DNA of 64,000 nt from Glycomyces salinus (GTDB lineage Bacteria; Actinomycetota; Actinomycetes; Mycobacteriales; Micromonosporaceae): the NCBI RefSeq assembly GCF_016428645.1, contig NZ_JAELXW010000003.1:1-64000 (forward strand), written 5' to 3'. Position 1 is the stretch's first letter. Each line of letters opens with the position of its first letter. The translations under genes and the position numbers were made by a program. Shown in pieces: positions 7,652 through 15,767 of this stretch. Under the pieces are notes generated by a model. That model was given only the letters and a program-made list of their open reading frames with translations. It made no database searches and was not told where the DNA came from.

Positions 7652-8674
7652 ATGTCGCACAATGCAACTGACAGACCTGCCGCTGCACCGTCTTCGTCGG
7701 CCGACGTCGCTCGCCTCTATGCGCGATTCGCCGCAGTGGAAGCCGAGGGCGTCTCGCCGACCTACGAGGAACTGGCCTCAAGGGTCTCCGAGGACGACAC
7801 CATCTGTGACCGCATCGCCGAACTGCCGCCCTCGAAGCGGCAGCCGAATCTCGTGTTCGCCGCCTCGCGGCACCTCGGCGCACCGGTGAGCGACTACCGG
7901 CAGTGGCGGAAATGGCTGCTGGAGCGGTGGGCACTGGTGCTGCCGGTCATCCTTGAGCGCGCGACGCAGACCAACGAAGCGGCGCGTTGCGCGACGCTGC
8001 TCCCTATTCTCGCCGCAATCGAGGGCCCGATCGCGCTGCTGGAAGTCGGGTCCTCCGCCGGCTTCTGCCTGTATCCCGATCGCTACAGTTACCGCTACAA
8101 CACCTCCTCCGGCAGCACCAGACTCGATCCCAAAAACGGACCGAGCAAGGTAGTCCTCGAATGCGAACTGCGCCAAGCGGCAGCGCCGACCCGGCTGCCG
8201 CAGATCGTATGGCGCGCCGGTATCGACCGCAACCCGCTGGATGCAACCGACCCTGACACCCGCTCATGGCTCGAATCGCTCGTCTGGCCCGAACACCACG
8301 ATCGCCGCGAGCGGATAGCGCAAGCGGCCGCAGTCCTTGCCCAGGAACCCCCGCTCCTGGTCACCGCCGACCTGAACGAGGCCCTCTCAGAAGCCGCAAC
8401 CGCAGCGCCGCCCGAAGCGCGCCTCGTGGTGTTCCACTCGGCGGTACTCGCTTACCTCCCCGCCGAACAGCGCGCCCGCTTCCGCCACACGGTCCATGAC
8501 CTCGACTGCACCTGGATCAGCAACGAGGCGCCCGCGGTATTCCCCGACATCACCGCCGAGCTCCCGGAAGGAACCGGCACAGAAGGCCGCTTCCTCCTCG
8601 CCGTCGACGGCATTCCGACCGCCTTGACCTCACCGCACGGTCGCTCTTACGCAGCCATCCCGACTCGCTCGTAA
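7652..8674 (+). CDS. DUF2332 family protein, apparent IS passenger
   Basis: 340 residues of the DUF2332 family, whose function is unknown. The middle segment AIEGPIALLEVGSSAGFCL looks like the glycine-rich motif I of a Rossmann methyltransferase, and VVFHSAVLAYLP resembles the strand-4 region, so a methyltransferase-like fold is possible (inference). ATG 7652 has GAGGG 6 nt upstream. It starts 10 bp after the transposase stop and ends about 37 bp before the right inverted repeat, so transposase and this gene probably share one transcript. Length and frame look intact. Confidence 0.82.
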   Translation: MSHNATDRPAAAPSSSADVARLYARFAAVEAEGVSPTYEELASRVSEDDTICDRIAELPPSKRQPNLVFAASRHLGAPVSDYRQWRKWLLERWALVLPVILERATQTNEAARCATLLPILAAIEGPIALLEVGSSAGFCLYPDRYSYRYNTSSGSTRLDPKNGPSKVVLECELRQAAAPTRLPQIVWRAGIDRNPLDATDPDTRSWLESLVWPEHHDRRERIAQAAAVLAQEPPLLVTADLNEALSEAATAAPPEARLVVFHSAVLAYLPAEQRARFRHTVHDLDCTWISNEAPAVFPDITAELPEGTGTEGRFLLAVDGIPTALTSPHGRSYAAIPTRS

Positions 8675-8710
8675 CACCAACCAGCCGCGTTGGAGGCCCA
8701 CCACCGACAA

Positions 8711-8734
8711 CGAACTTGAAACCAGCTTTTAGTC
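8711..8734. repeat. Right terminal inverted repeat of the IS5-like element
   Basis: CGAACTTGAAACCAG (8711-8725) is the exact complement of the inner left repeat. The outer part CTTTTAGTC ends 3 bp before the stop codon of a truncated gene tail. Confidence 0.7.
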
Positions 8735-8737
8735 GTG

Positions 8738-8820
8738 TCATTCGGTGGCGACGAGCTCGCCCTCGTGGTTGTGGAAGGCCCAGAGCGAGCCCTTGGGTGG
8801 CGCCGCGCCCTTGGGCGAAT
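8738..8820 (-). pseudogene. Truncated copy of the 3' end of a Nudix/phosphatase gene
   Basis: Read on the minus strand the stretch encodes GAAPPKGSLWAFHNHEG then ELVATE and a stop. The intact gene at 9552-10430 ends ALSKGSFWVFHTHEG then KLVATERHD. The DNA is closely similar as well (8741 onward aligns with 9562 onward). Nothing upstream continues the gene; a promoter for the opposite strand begins directly after it. It abuts the right end of the IS element, so a duplication, deletion or IS-linked rearrangement removed the rest. Confidence 0.65.
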
Positions 8821-8827
8821 CATCGTC

Positions 8828-8878
8828 AGGTTGACGTTGTCAACATCATCGACTAATGTCGGTTGACAACGTCAACCT
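8828..8878 (+). promoter_or_regulatory. Promoter framed by two GTTGAC-N3-GTCAAC operators
   Basis: Two 15-bp palindromes, GTTGACGTTGTCAAC (8830-8844) and GTTGACAACGTCAAC (8862-8876), lie 32 bp apart and together form a 17-bp perfect inverted repeat. Between and over them run -35 TTGACG (8831-8836) and -10 TAATGT (8854-8859), spaced exactly 17 bp. The first operator covers the -35 and the second the transcription start. This is how TetR-type repressors usually sit. No TetR-type gene lies nearby. Confidence 0.7.
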
Positions 8879-8898
8879 CAGTGATCGGAAGCTACATT

Positions 8899-9555
8899 GT
8901 GCGCAAGCGACGCGGAACCGACAGGAGAAGGATCTTGCTCTTCGTCATCGCCGGTGTCCTGGTGGCGGCAGTCGTGGCCGCCGTCGGCGTCATGCGGTAC
9001 CTCGCCCCTCCGGAAGAACCGCCGGACTACACCGACCCCGCCCCGGCCCTGGCCGAGGACGGCTACATCAGCCACACCGAGACCGTGTTCATCGACCTGC
9101 CCAGCGAGGACTTCCTTGCGTGGGTGAACCAGCCCGACCTCGAACTGGGCGACCTGATGCAGGGCAACGACGAACTCCCGCAAGTGGTCGGCACCACGCC
9201 GATCACCGGCGACTTCGATCCCGCCGGGGACCGGACCGGCGATCGCCGCCGAGTCGAGTTCGAGGACGGCCACTACCTGGCCGAGGAGGTCCTGCGGGAC
9301 ACCGACGAGACCTTCGAGTACATGATCTGGGGCTTCACCGGCCGCCAGCGGCTGTTCGTCGACCACGGCGTGGCGCGATTCGAGTACGCCGACGAGGCCG
9401 ACGGCACCAGGCTCACCTGGACCTACTCGCTCCAGCCCACCAACGCTCTGGTCCGGCCCCTGCTCCAGAACTACGTCGACGGCGCCCTGACCACCATGAT
9501 GGTCGACACCGTCGATGCGATGCGGAAAGGCGCCGAAGCCGACCTCGCCGACTAA
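8899..9555 (+). CDS. Membrane-anchored SRPBCC-like protein
   Basis: About 218 residues. A basic N-terminus (KRRGTDRRR) and one membrane helix at about residues 9-28 are followed by an outside or periplasm-side domain of about 180 residues with alternating strands and a long C-terminal helix (LQNYVDGALTTMMVDTVDAMRKGAE), the pattern of START/SRPBCC lipid-binding domains. GTG 8899 follows GGAAG by 7 nt; GTG 8881 is an alternative. It is driven by the twin-operator promoter, so likely repressed by a TetR-like protein encoded elsewhere. Ligand unknown. Its stop overlaps the convergent Nudix/phosphatase stop by 4 bp. Confidence 0.72.
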   Translation: MRKRRGTDRRRILLFVIAGVLVAAVVAAVGVMRYLAPPEEPPDYTDPAPALAEDGYISHTETVFIDLPSEDFLAWVNQPDLELGDLMQGNDELPQVVGTTPITGDFDPAGDRTGDRRRVEFEDGHYLAEEVLRDTDETFEYMIWGFTGRQRLFVDHGVARFEYADEADGTRLTWTYSLQPTNALVRPLLQNYVDGALTTMMVDTVDAMRKGAEADLAD

Positions 9556-10430
9556 TCGTGGCGTTCGGTGGCGACGAGTTTGCCCTCGTGGGTGTGGAAG
9601 ACCCAGAACGAGCCCTTGGACAGCGCCGGGTTCTCCGGCGGAGTCGCGCCGAGGCGGTCGCAGAAGTGCTCGACCAGTTCGCCGATGGACTCGCCGTGGC
9701 CGCAGACCACGGCGGGCTCGGCGGCGTCGAGCAGGCGGTCCACCCGATCCAGGGCCTGGCCGGGCTTGGCCGTGCCCGCGGTGAGCTCGGGCAGCCCGGT
9801 CAGCGGCACGCCCTCGGCCGCGCAGTAGGGCAGCAGGGTCTCCAGGCAGCGGGCGCTGTTGGAGCTGTAAGCGACCCCGGCCGGGTAGCTGGAGAGCAAC
9901 ACCTCCAGTTCGGACGCCCGCTCGCGGCCGCGCAGATTCAGCGGGCGCAGCTCGTCCAGGTCGAACCAGTCCGCCTTCGAGGTCGCGATGCCGTGCCGGA
10001 CGAAGATGTAGGGCACCGTCCCGCGCACGGCGCTGCCGGCGAAGTCGGCCAGGACCGGCTGGTCGCGCTCGTGGGTCAGCCGCTGCGCGGCCCGACTCAT
10101 CGGCACCCACTCCAGACCGTCCACTTCGCGCGGATCGACCGCCTGGTCCACCGCCTCGGCGGCGGCGGTCGCGCACCAGTAGTCGACCCGCTTGAGGCGG
10201 CCCTCCTTGTCGTAGAACGACGGCGCCAGCGGCCGACCGAGCACCGGGCGGATCCCGGTCTCCTCGAAGACCTCCCGCTGGGCCGCGGCCAGCAGGTGCT
10301 CGCCCTTCTTCAGCTTCCCCTTCGGGAAGGACCAGTCGCCGTACTTGGGTCGGTGGATCAGGGCCAGTTCGGGTTCGTCCGGGCCCGGACGCCACAGAAC
10401 CGCGCCCGCGGCGAAGATCTCCGGTTGCAT
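9552..10430 (-). CDS. Nudix hydrolase fused to histidine phosphatase (MutT1-like)
   Basis: 292 residues. The N-terminal Nudix domain has a complete box at 38-60 (GKLKKGE, then REVFEETGI). The C-terminal histidine-phosphatase domain has the catalytic RHG at 145-147 and GHGES near 245. The arrangement matches mycobacterial MutT1, which hydrolyses 8-oxo-dGTP and diadenosine polyphosphates. Its ATG overlaps the ppk1 stop (ATGA), so it is translated with polyphosphate kinase; ppk1 and mutT1 are also neighbours in mycobacteria. A duplicated tail of this gene lies at 8738-8820. Confidence 0.9.
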   Translation of the reverse strand: MQPEIFAAGAVLWRPGPDEPELALIHRPKYGDWSFPKGKLKKGEHLLAAAQREVFEETGIRPVLGRPLAPSFYDKEGRLKRVDYWCATAAAEAVDQAVDPREVDGLEWVPMSRAAQRLTHERDQPVLADFAGSAVRGTVPYIFVRHGIATSKADWFDLDELRPLNLRGRERASELEVLLSSYPAGVAYSSNSARCLETLLPYCAAEGVPLTGLPELTAGTAKPGQALDRVDRLLDAAEPAVVCGHGESIGELVEHFCDRLGATPPENPALSKGSFWVFHTHEGKLVATERHD

Positions 10431-12478
10431 CAACGGTGCTCCTGCATGAGTACTTCCTGGTGGTCGATGCCGGTGCGCGGCCGCGTCCACAGGCCCAGCG
10501 GCCCCAGCCGCCAAGTGCGCGTTCCATCTTCCATACCGCGGTCGATCACCGAGATCAGCTGCGCCCGGTGGGCGTCGCCGGTCACCCTCACCAGCACCTC
10601 GACACGCCGATCGAGATTGCGGTGCATCAGGTCCGCAGAGCCCAACCATACTTCCGGGTCCCCGGCGTTCTCGAACACGTACACCCGTGAGTGTTCGAGG
10701 AAGCGGCCCAGGACACTGCGAACCCGGATGTTCTCGGACAAGCCCGGCACGCCCGGGCGCAGCGCGCAGATGCCGCGCAGCAGCAGGTCGATCTCGACGC
10801 CGGCCCGCGAGGCCCGGTAGAGCGCGTCGATCATGTCCTCGTCGGTCAGCGAATTGCACTTGAGGCGGATGCGCGCCGGCAGCCCCCGCTCGGCGTTGGC
10901 GGCCTCGCGCTCGATCCGGTCGATCAGGCCCGGGCGCAGCGAGTGCGGCGCGGCCAGCAGCCTGGAGTGCTCCTCTGAGTGGGAGTAGCCGGTCAGGTGG
11001 TTGAACACGGCGTTGACGTCCTCGCCGACCACCGGATCGGTCGTCAGCAGCCCGAAGTCCTCATAGAGCCTGGCGGTCTTGGGGTGGTAGTTGCCGGTGC
11101 CGATGTGGCTGTAGCGCAGCAGGGAACCGTCGTTCTCCTGGCGCACGACCAGCGCCAGCTTGCAGTGCGTCTTGAGGCCGACGATGCCGTACATGACATG
11201 GCAGCCGGCCTGCTCGAGCTTCTGGGCCCAGTCGATGTTGGCCTGCTCGTCGAAGCGGGCCTTGATCTCGACCACGACCACGACCTGCTTGCCGGCATCG
11301 GCGGCCTTGATGAGGGCGTCGACGATCGGGGACTTGCCGCTGGTGCGGTAGAGGGTCTGCTTGATGGCCAGCACCTGCGGGTCGACCGCGGCCTCCTCGA
11401 TGAGCCGCTCGACCGAGGCGGTGAACGAGTCGTAGGGGTGGTGCAGCAGCATGTCCTGCTCGCGCATGACCGCGAACAGGTCGGCGTCCGGCGGCAGCAC
11501 GGCCTCGGAGGGCCGGAACGGCGGGTACTTCAGCTCGGCCCGCTCCAGGTCGGCGATGGCACCCAGGCCCTCCAGGTCGAGCGGGCCGGGCAGCCGGTAG
11601 ACGACCTCGTCGCCGACGTCGAGCTCGGTGGTCAGCCGATCGAGCACCCCCGGGTCGATGGTGTCCTCGACCTCGAGCCGCACCACCGGCCCGAAGCGGC
11701 GGCGCAGCAGCTCGCGCTCCAGGGTCTGGAGCAGGTTCTCGGTGATGTCCTCGTCGATCTCCAGGTCCTGGTTGCGGGTGACGCGGAAGGTGTGGTGGCT
11801 GAGCACGTCCATGCCGGGGAACAGCTGGGCCAGGTGGGCGGCGATGACGTCCTCGAGGGGCACGAAGCGGCCGTCGCCCACCGAGATGAACCGCGGCAGC
11901 AGCGGCGGGACCTTGACGCGCGCGAAGCGGATGACGCCCTTGCGGGGGTCGCGGACCTGGACGGCGAGGTTGAGCGACCGGCCCGAGATGTAGGGGAAGG
12001 GGTGGGCCGGGTCGACCACGAGCGGGGTGAGGACCGGGTAGACGCTGGTGCTGAACAGCTCGTGCATCAGCGCTCGCTCGCTCGGGGCCAGCTCCTCCCA
12101 GCGCAGGATCTCGATGCCCTCCTTGGCCAGCAGCGGGGCGATCTCGTCGCGGAAGTACGCGGCGTGCTCCAGACTCAGCTGGTGCGCCAGGCCGGCGATG
12201 TGGCTCAGGACCCGGTGGGGCGAGCGCCCCGAGGAGGTGCGCACCGGCAGGCCGGTGGCGATGCGGCGCATGAGGCCGGCCACGCGGACCATGAAGAACT
12301 CGTCGAGGTTGGACGAGAAGATCGACAGGAAGCGGACCCGTTCGAGCAGCGGCAGCTCCGGGGACTGCGCCAGGCGCAGCACGCGGCCGTTGAACCGCAG
12401 CCAGCTCTCCTCGCGGTCGAGGAACCGGTCCTGCGGCAAATCGGCCCCAACGAGGGGAACAGGCTCACTATTCGTCAT
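10430..12478 (-). CDS. ppk1: Polyphosphate kinase 1
   Basis: 682 residues, full length for PPK1, the cytoplasmic or membrane-associated enzyme that makes polyphosphate from ATP. The N domain starts [18 protein letters not shown]; the phospho-acceptor His is H438 ([14 protein letters not shown]), followed by [16 protein letters not shown] and the second His region [13 protein letters not shown]. The downstream Nudix/phosphatase gene overlaps its stop. Upstream is a PhoP-type direct repeat and a -10-like TAACAT 8 nt before the ATG, so induction by phosphate starvation is likely, as reported for streptomycete ppk. Confidence 0.96.
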   Translation of the reverse strand: MTNSEPVPLVGADLPQDRFLDREESWLRFNGRVLRLAQSPELPLLERVRFLSIFSSNLDEFFMVRVAGLMRRIATGLPVRTSSGRSPHRVLSHIAGLAHQLSLEHAAYFRDEIAPLLAKEGIEILRWEELAPSERALMHELFSTSVYPVLTPLVVDPAHPFPYISGRSLNLAVQVRDPRKGVIRFARVKVPPLLPRFISVGDGRFVPLEDVIAAHLAQLFPGMDVLSHHTFRVTRNQDLEIDEDITENLLQTLERELLRRRFGPVVRLEVEDTIDPGVLDRLTTELDVGDEVVYRLPGPLDLEGLGAIADLERAELKYPPFRPSEAVLPPDADLFAVMREQDMLLHHPYDSFTASVERLIEEAAVDPQVLAIKQTLYRTSGKSPIVDALIKAADAGKQVVVVVEIKARFDEQANIDWAQKLEQAGCHVMYGIVGLKTHCKLALVVRQENDGSLLRYSHIGTGNYHPKTARLYEDFGLLTTDPVVGEDVNAVFNHLTGYSHSEEHSRLLAAPHSLRPGLIDRIEREAANAERGLPARIRLKCNSLTDEDMIDALYRASRAGVEIDLLLRGICALRPGVPGLSENIRVRSVLGRFLEHSRVYVFENAGDPEVWLGSADLMHRNLDRRVEVLVRVTGDAHRAQLISVIDRGMEDGTRTWRLGPLGLWTRPRTGIDHQEVLMQEHR

Positions 12479-12486
12479 ACATCACA

Positions 12487-12519
12487 ATGTTATCGAGAAA
12501 AGTGAACGGTTGGTGAATC
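12487..12519 (-). promoter_or_regulatory. PHO-box-like promoter of ppk1
   Basis: On the minus strand two 11-nt units, ATTCACCAACC and GTTCACTTTTC, stand head to tail with exact 11-bp spacing, matching the GTTCACC direct repeats bound by PhoP in actinomycetes. They cover the -35 position of a promoter whose -10 is TAACAT (12492-12487), 8 nt before the ppk1 ATG. Confidence 0.6.
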
Positions 12520-12583
12520 CGCCTTGAAAATCGCCTCGGCCGCCGCGGTGCACCGAAGCCTCGCGGACGCGTCGAGTTCGCCG

Positions 12584-13102
12584 CTACTCCCCTGTGGCGC
12601 CGTCGATGCGCTCGCGGATCAGGTCGGCGTGCCCGTTGTGGCGGGAGTACTCCTCGATCATGTGGACGTAGACCCACCGCAGCGTGGACGGTCCGCCCTG
12701 GGGGTGCTCGAAGGTGTCGTCCAGGTTGCGAGAGGCAGCGGCCTCCTTGCATGCGGTTATGGCCGTCCGGTGCAGTTCGAGGACCGCGGCCGGGTCGGCG
12801 TCGGAGACGGCCTCGAAGGCCCTGTCCGGTTCCTCGTCGCGGTGGTACTGGTCGAAGTCGGTATCGCCCAGCAGAAGTTCGCGGAACCACCAGTTCTCCA
12901 CATCGGTCAGGTGCCGCACCAGCCCCAGCAGGCTCATGTTCGACGGCGGCACCGAAGCGAGTCTGAGCTGGTCCGCGCTCAGTCCGGCGCACTTGAGACG
13001 CAGGGTCTCGCGGTGGAAGTCGAGGAAGCCCTCCAGCGTCGCGCGCTCGCCGCCGGTCAGATGGGGATCTTCACGTTTCACGTCAGGTGCTGTCCAAGTC
13101 AC
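12584..13102 (-). CDS. DinB-like / DUF664 family protein
   Basis: 172 residues of a four-helix DinB-fold protein. The metal-site helix LGLVRHLTDVENWWFRELL carries the first His, and IEEYSRHNGHADLIRERIDG near the end carries the rest, as in DUF664 proteins. Many DinB relatives use mycothiol or bacillithiol as co-substrate; whether this one does is unknown. GTG 13102 is preceded by TAGCCT and 6 nt without a Shine-Dalgarno, so it may have its own leaderless promoter inside the stop region of the upstream gene, 9 bp away. Confidence 0.85.
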   Translation of the reverse strand: MTWTAPDVKREDPHLTGGERATLEGFLDFHRETLRLKCAGLSADQLRLASVPPSNMSLLGLVRHLTDVENWWFRELLLGDTDFDQYHRDEEPDRAFEAVSDADPAAVLELHRTAITACKEAAASRNLDDTFEHPQGGPSTLRWVYVHMIEEYSRHNGHADLIRERIDGATGE

Positions 13103-13111
13103 CGGTCGAGG

Positions 13112-13582
13112 CTAGCTCGCGGCTGCGACGATCTCCGGATCGGCGCACGCCCGTGCGAAGGCGTCGATGCGGCGCTCGATGTCCCGGCGCAGCAGCCACA
13201 GCCCCACCGGCTCGGCCACCGGGCGCAGGAAGTCCGGCCGGCAGGTGAAGGTGTACTTCCACACCGCGACGGTGCGATCGGGCGTCTCGGCGGTGAACCG
13301 CCACCCGCCGCCGAAGACCCGGAAGAACCACGGGCCGGAGACCATCGTCATCCCCACGTTCCCCGGCGGCCGGTACGACACGTACTCGCTGACCATCCGC
13401 CATCCGAGTCGGTGCCTGGTGAGCGTCCGCACCCCTTTGCCGGGTCCGGCGGCGCCGTCCAGCAGCGACTGCGACCGGATGAACGGATCCCACCGCGTAC
13501 GCACAGCCCCGGTCGTCTGCGACACGGCGAACGCGACCTCGATCGGCGCCTCGACGACCCGGCGCGCCTCGACCTGCGGCAT
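13112..13582 (-). CDS. SRPBCC family protein (polyketide cyclase/START-like)
   Basis: 156 residues. Starts MPQVEARRVVEAPIEVAFAV, the usual first strand and helix of SRPBCC ligand-binding domains, and ends in the long helix GLWLLRRDIERRIDAFARACA. ATG 13582 has AGAAGGG 6 nt upstream; the longer open frame upstream reads through the tRNA-Asp gene and is not coding. Probably co-transcribed with the DUF664 gene downstream. Ligand unknown. Confidence 0.85.
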   Translation of the reverse strand: MPQVEARRVVEAPIEVAFAVSQTTGAVRTRWDPFIRSQSLLDGAAGPGKGVRTLTRHRLGWRMVSEYVSYRPPGNVGMTMVSGPWFFRVFGGGWRFTAETPDRTVAVWKYTFTCRPDFLRPVAEPVGLWLLRRDIERRIDAFARACADPEIVAAAS

Positions 13583-13646
13583 GGTGACACCCTTCTGGCC
13601 CCCGCCCCCGAATTCCTGAGCAATGTGGACCGAAACAAGTCCCCGA

Positions 13647-13680
13647 ACGACAAAAGAACCCGCTGGTGAACCAGCGGGTT
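13647..13680 (-). terminator. Intrinsic terminator after tRNA-Asp
   Basis: On the minus strand AACCCGCTGG, loop TTCA, CCAGCGGGTT form a ten-base stem followed by CTTTTG. It ends the tRNA-Glu/tRNA-Asp transcript before the SRPBCC gene. Confidence 0.8.
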
Positions 13681-13687
13681 GAAACTG

Positions 13688-13762
13688 CGGTCTCGACGGG
13701 ATTTGAACCCGCGACCTCCGCCTTGACAGGGCGGCGAGCACTCCTGGCTGCTCCACGAGACC
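13688..13762 (-). tRNA. tRNA-Asp (GTC)
   Basis: Acceptor arms GGTCTCG and CGAGACC pair fully with discriminator G. D stem GAGC/GCTC, anticodon stem CCGCC/GGCGG with loop CTGTCAA (anticodon GTC) and T arm GCGGG-TTCAAAT-CCCGT are all present. CCA is not encoded. Confidence 0.95.
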
Positions 13763-13838
13763 TTGAATCGCTATCAAGGTCGCAAGACCTCTTTAGTTAT
13801 ACCAGGCGCTTCCGTGTGACCGGTGTCGCGCCTAGGCG

Positions 13839-13911
13839 TACCCCCAACGGGATTCGAACCCGTGTTACCGCCTTGAAAGGGCGGCGTCCTAGGCCTCTAG
13901 ACGATGGGGGC
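13839..13911 (-). tRNA. tRNA-Glu (TTC)
   Basis: Starts GCCCCCATCGTCTAGAGG. Anticodon stem CCGCC/GGCGG encloses loop CTTTCAA, anticodon TTC; T arm ACGGG-TTCGAAT-CCCGT. Discriminator A, CCA not encoded. Same strand as tRNA-Asp 76 bp downstream, the Glu-Asp order common in actinobacteria. Confidence 0.95.
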
Positions 13912-14114
13912 CCACAGCGATATTGACAGGAGGCGCATTGTGCCGCATCTCGATTTCGCTGGGCTTTACCACCGCGGAATTCCGCTTGGGCCCGACAAGC
14001 ATACGTGACCGCGACCGTCCCGTCCACGCCGGGGCGGTGTTGAGACCGCCGTCTCATCCAGGCCGATTCGCGGCTCGCGGGACTCGCCGCGGTCGCCTTG
14101 CTAGCGTTGCCTCC

Positions 14115-15032
14115 ATGGAGTTCGCCTACCTGGGGCCGCGCGGCACGTTCACCGAGGCCGCGCTGCGGCGCCTGCCCGAGGCCAAGGGGGCCCGTACCAC
14201 CCCGAAGTCCTCGGTCGCCGAGGTCCTCGACGCGGTCAGGCGCGGCGAGGTCGACGCCGGATTCGTGCCGCTGGAGAACTCCCAGGAGGGCACGGTCACC
14301 GTCACCGCCGACGAGCTCGCCGGCGGCGACCCGCTCGTCATCGCCGGGGAGGTGGTCCTCCCGGTCACCTTCGTGCTGGCCTCCGAGCGGCCGGCCGACC
14401 GGATCACCTCGGTCGCCTCCCACCCGCACGCCCTCGCGCAGGTCCGCCGCTACCTGCGGCGCGAGCTGCCCGAGGCGCGCGCGACCGAGGCGCTGTCGAC
14501 CGCCGAGGCCGCCGAGCGCGTCGCCCGCGGCGAGGTCGACGCGTGCGTGTGCGCCCCGTTCACCGCCGAGGCCGCCGGACTGACCGTGCAGGACTTCGAC
14601 ATCGGCGACAACCCCTCGGCCGAGACCCGCTTCGTGCACGTCGTCAGGCCCGGGCCGCCGCCCGAGCCGACCGGGAACGACATCACCTCCCTGGCCGTCT
14701 ACATCGACTACGACCGGGTGGGCGCGCTGCTGGCGGTGCTGACCGAGTTCGCCATCCGCGGCATCAACCTCATCCGCATCGAGTCCCGCCCCACCGGGGA
14801 GGGCCTGGGCCGCTACGCGTTCTTCCTGGACTGCAACGGCCACCTGGCCGACGCCCGCATGGGCGAGGCGCTCAAGGGCCTGCACCGGATCTGCGCCGAC
14901 GTGAGGTACCTCGGCTCCTACCGCCGCGACCGCTCCGACGACCCGGTCAGCCCGCCGCCGGGTCAGACCGACGCCGACTTCGCCGACGCCGCCGCCTGGT
15001 TGGACAGCCTGCGGGAGCGCGGACACCGGTAG
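14115..15032 (+). CDS. pheA: Prephenate dehydratase
   Basis: 305 residues; converts prephenate to phenylpyruvate in phenylalanine synthesis. The catalytic domain opens MEFAYLGPRGTFTEAAL and contains the ENSQEG and ETRFVHV motifs. A C-terminal ACT domain with the IESRP motif binds phenylalanine for feedback control. The length is that of the monofunctional actinobacterial enzyme. TAGCGT lies 7 nt before ATG 14115 and there is no Shine-Dalgarno, so the transcript is probably leaderless. Confidence 0.95.
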   Translation: MEFAYLGPRGTFTEAALRRLPEAKGARTTPKSSVAEVLDAVRRGEVDAGFVPLENSQEGTVTVTADELAGGDPLVIAGEVVLPVTFVLASERPADRITSVASHPHALAQVRRYLRRELPEARATEALSTAEAAERVARGEVDACVCAPFTAEAAGLTVQDFDIGDNPSAETRFVHVVRPGPPPEPTGNDITSLAVYIDYDRVGALLAVLTEFAIRGINLIRIESRPTGEGLGRYAFFLDCNGHLADARMGEALKGLHRICADVRYLGSYRRDRSDDPVSPPPGQTDADFADAAAWLDSLRERGHR

Positions 15033-15056
15033 CCTTCCGGAGTTATCTTTGGCCGC

Positions 15057-15722
15057 ATGACTTCGCTGCTCGACGAACTCCTCCTGCTGGCCTATGACGA
15101 CCGGTCCGGGTTCAACCGGGCCGGAAGCCATGTCGAGACCGCCCTCGGCGGCGCGATCCTGCTCGAGCTCGTTCTCGCCGAGCGGGTCGGGATGGAGGAC
15201 GGGACGGTGCGCGTGACCGACCCGTCTCCCCTCGGCGACCCGATACTCGACGGGGGCCTGCGCCAGATCGCGGCCGATCGGCCGCGCAAGCCCAAGCAGG
15301 TGGTGCAGCGGACGGCCAAGGGCCGCCTCAAGCTCGTCCGCGAATCGCTGGTCGAGCGCGGGGTCCTGCGCCACCACCGTGACAAGGCGCTCGGGCTGTT
15401 CCCGTACTCCCGGTATCTGCCGGGCCAGCCGACCGTCGAGGCCGACGCCCGATCGCGCCTGCGCACCGCCGTCGACGCGGGACGGGCGTTCGACGCCCGC
15501 ACCGCCGCGCTCGCCTCCCTGGTGTACGCGTTGCACATGGAGAAGCTGGCGGTGCCTGACCGTCGTCCGCGCGATGTCCGCAAGGCGCTCAAGGTGATCG
15601 CCGAAGGCTCGTGGGCCGGGGAGGCCGCCCGCAAGGCCGTGGAGGAGACCCAGGCCGCGGTGATGGCCGCGGTCGTGGCCGCGACCGCAGCCTCCGCCGC
15701 CGCCTCGTCCTCGGGAGGATGA
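15057..15722 (+). CDS. GPP34 (GOLPH3-like) family protein
   Basis: 221 residues. The N-terminal LLDELLLLAYDDRSG followed by GGAILLELVLAERV, and LVRESLVERGVLRHHRDKALG in the middle, are characteristic of the GPP34 phosphoinositide-binding fold, widespread in actinomycetes with unknown bacterial role. The C-terminal 35 residues are Ala-rich low complexity. TATCTT 7 nt before ATG 15057 suggests a leaderless start. Follows pheA by 24 bp. Confidence 0.88.
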   Translation: MTSLLDELLLLAYDDRSGFNRAGSHVETALGGAILLELVLAERVGMEDGTVRVTDPSPLGDPILDGGLRQIAADRPRKPKQVVQRTAKGRLKLVRESLVERGVLRHHRDKALGLFPYSRYLPGQPTVEADARSRLRTAVDAGRAFDARTAALASLVYALHMEKLAVPDRRPRDVRKALKVIAEGSWAGEAARKAVEETQAAVMAAVVAATAASAAASSSGG

Positions 15723-15767
15723 TCGGAGGCCGGACTGTTCCGGAGCGCGGCGTGGTTTGCTAGAGGT

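Larger units (their letters stand above)
6747..8734 (+). mobile_element. IS5-family insertion sequence carrying a DUF2332 passenger gene
   Basis: About 2.0 kb bounded by imperfect inverted repeats: the left end (6747-6770) and right end (8711-8734) share CTGGTTTCAAGTTCG and its complement exactly, with related outer bases. Inside are a two-frame IS5-type transposase and, 10 bp after its stop and on the same strand, a DUF2332 gene. Ordinary IS5 elements are about 0.8-1.3 kb and hold only a transposase, so the second gene looks like cargo. I see no clear target-site duplication. Confidence 0.7.

Noticed and set aside
9552-10859. Extended N-terminus for the Nudix/phosphatase
   Set aside because: The extra frame is antisense-like composition within ppk1; ATG 10430 overlaps the ppk1 stop and begins the Nudix fold directly.
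13112-13926. Open frames running through 13666-13926 on both strands
   Set aside because: They read through the tRNA-Asp and tRNA-Glu genes and have no ribosome sites; the tRNAs explain the sequence.
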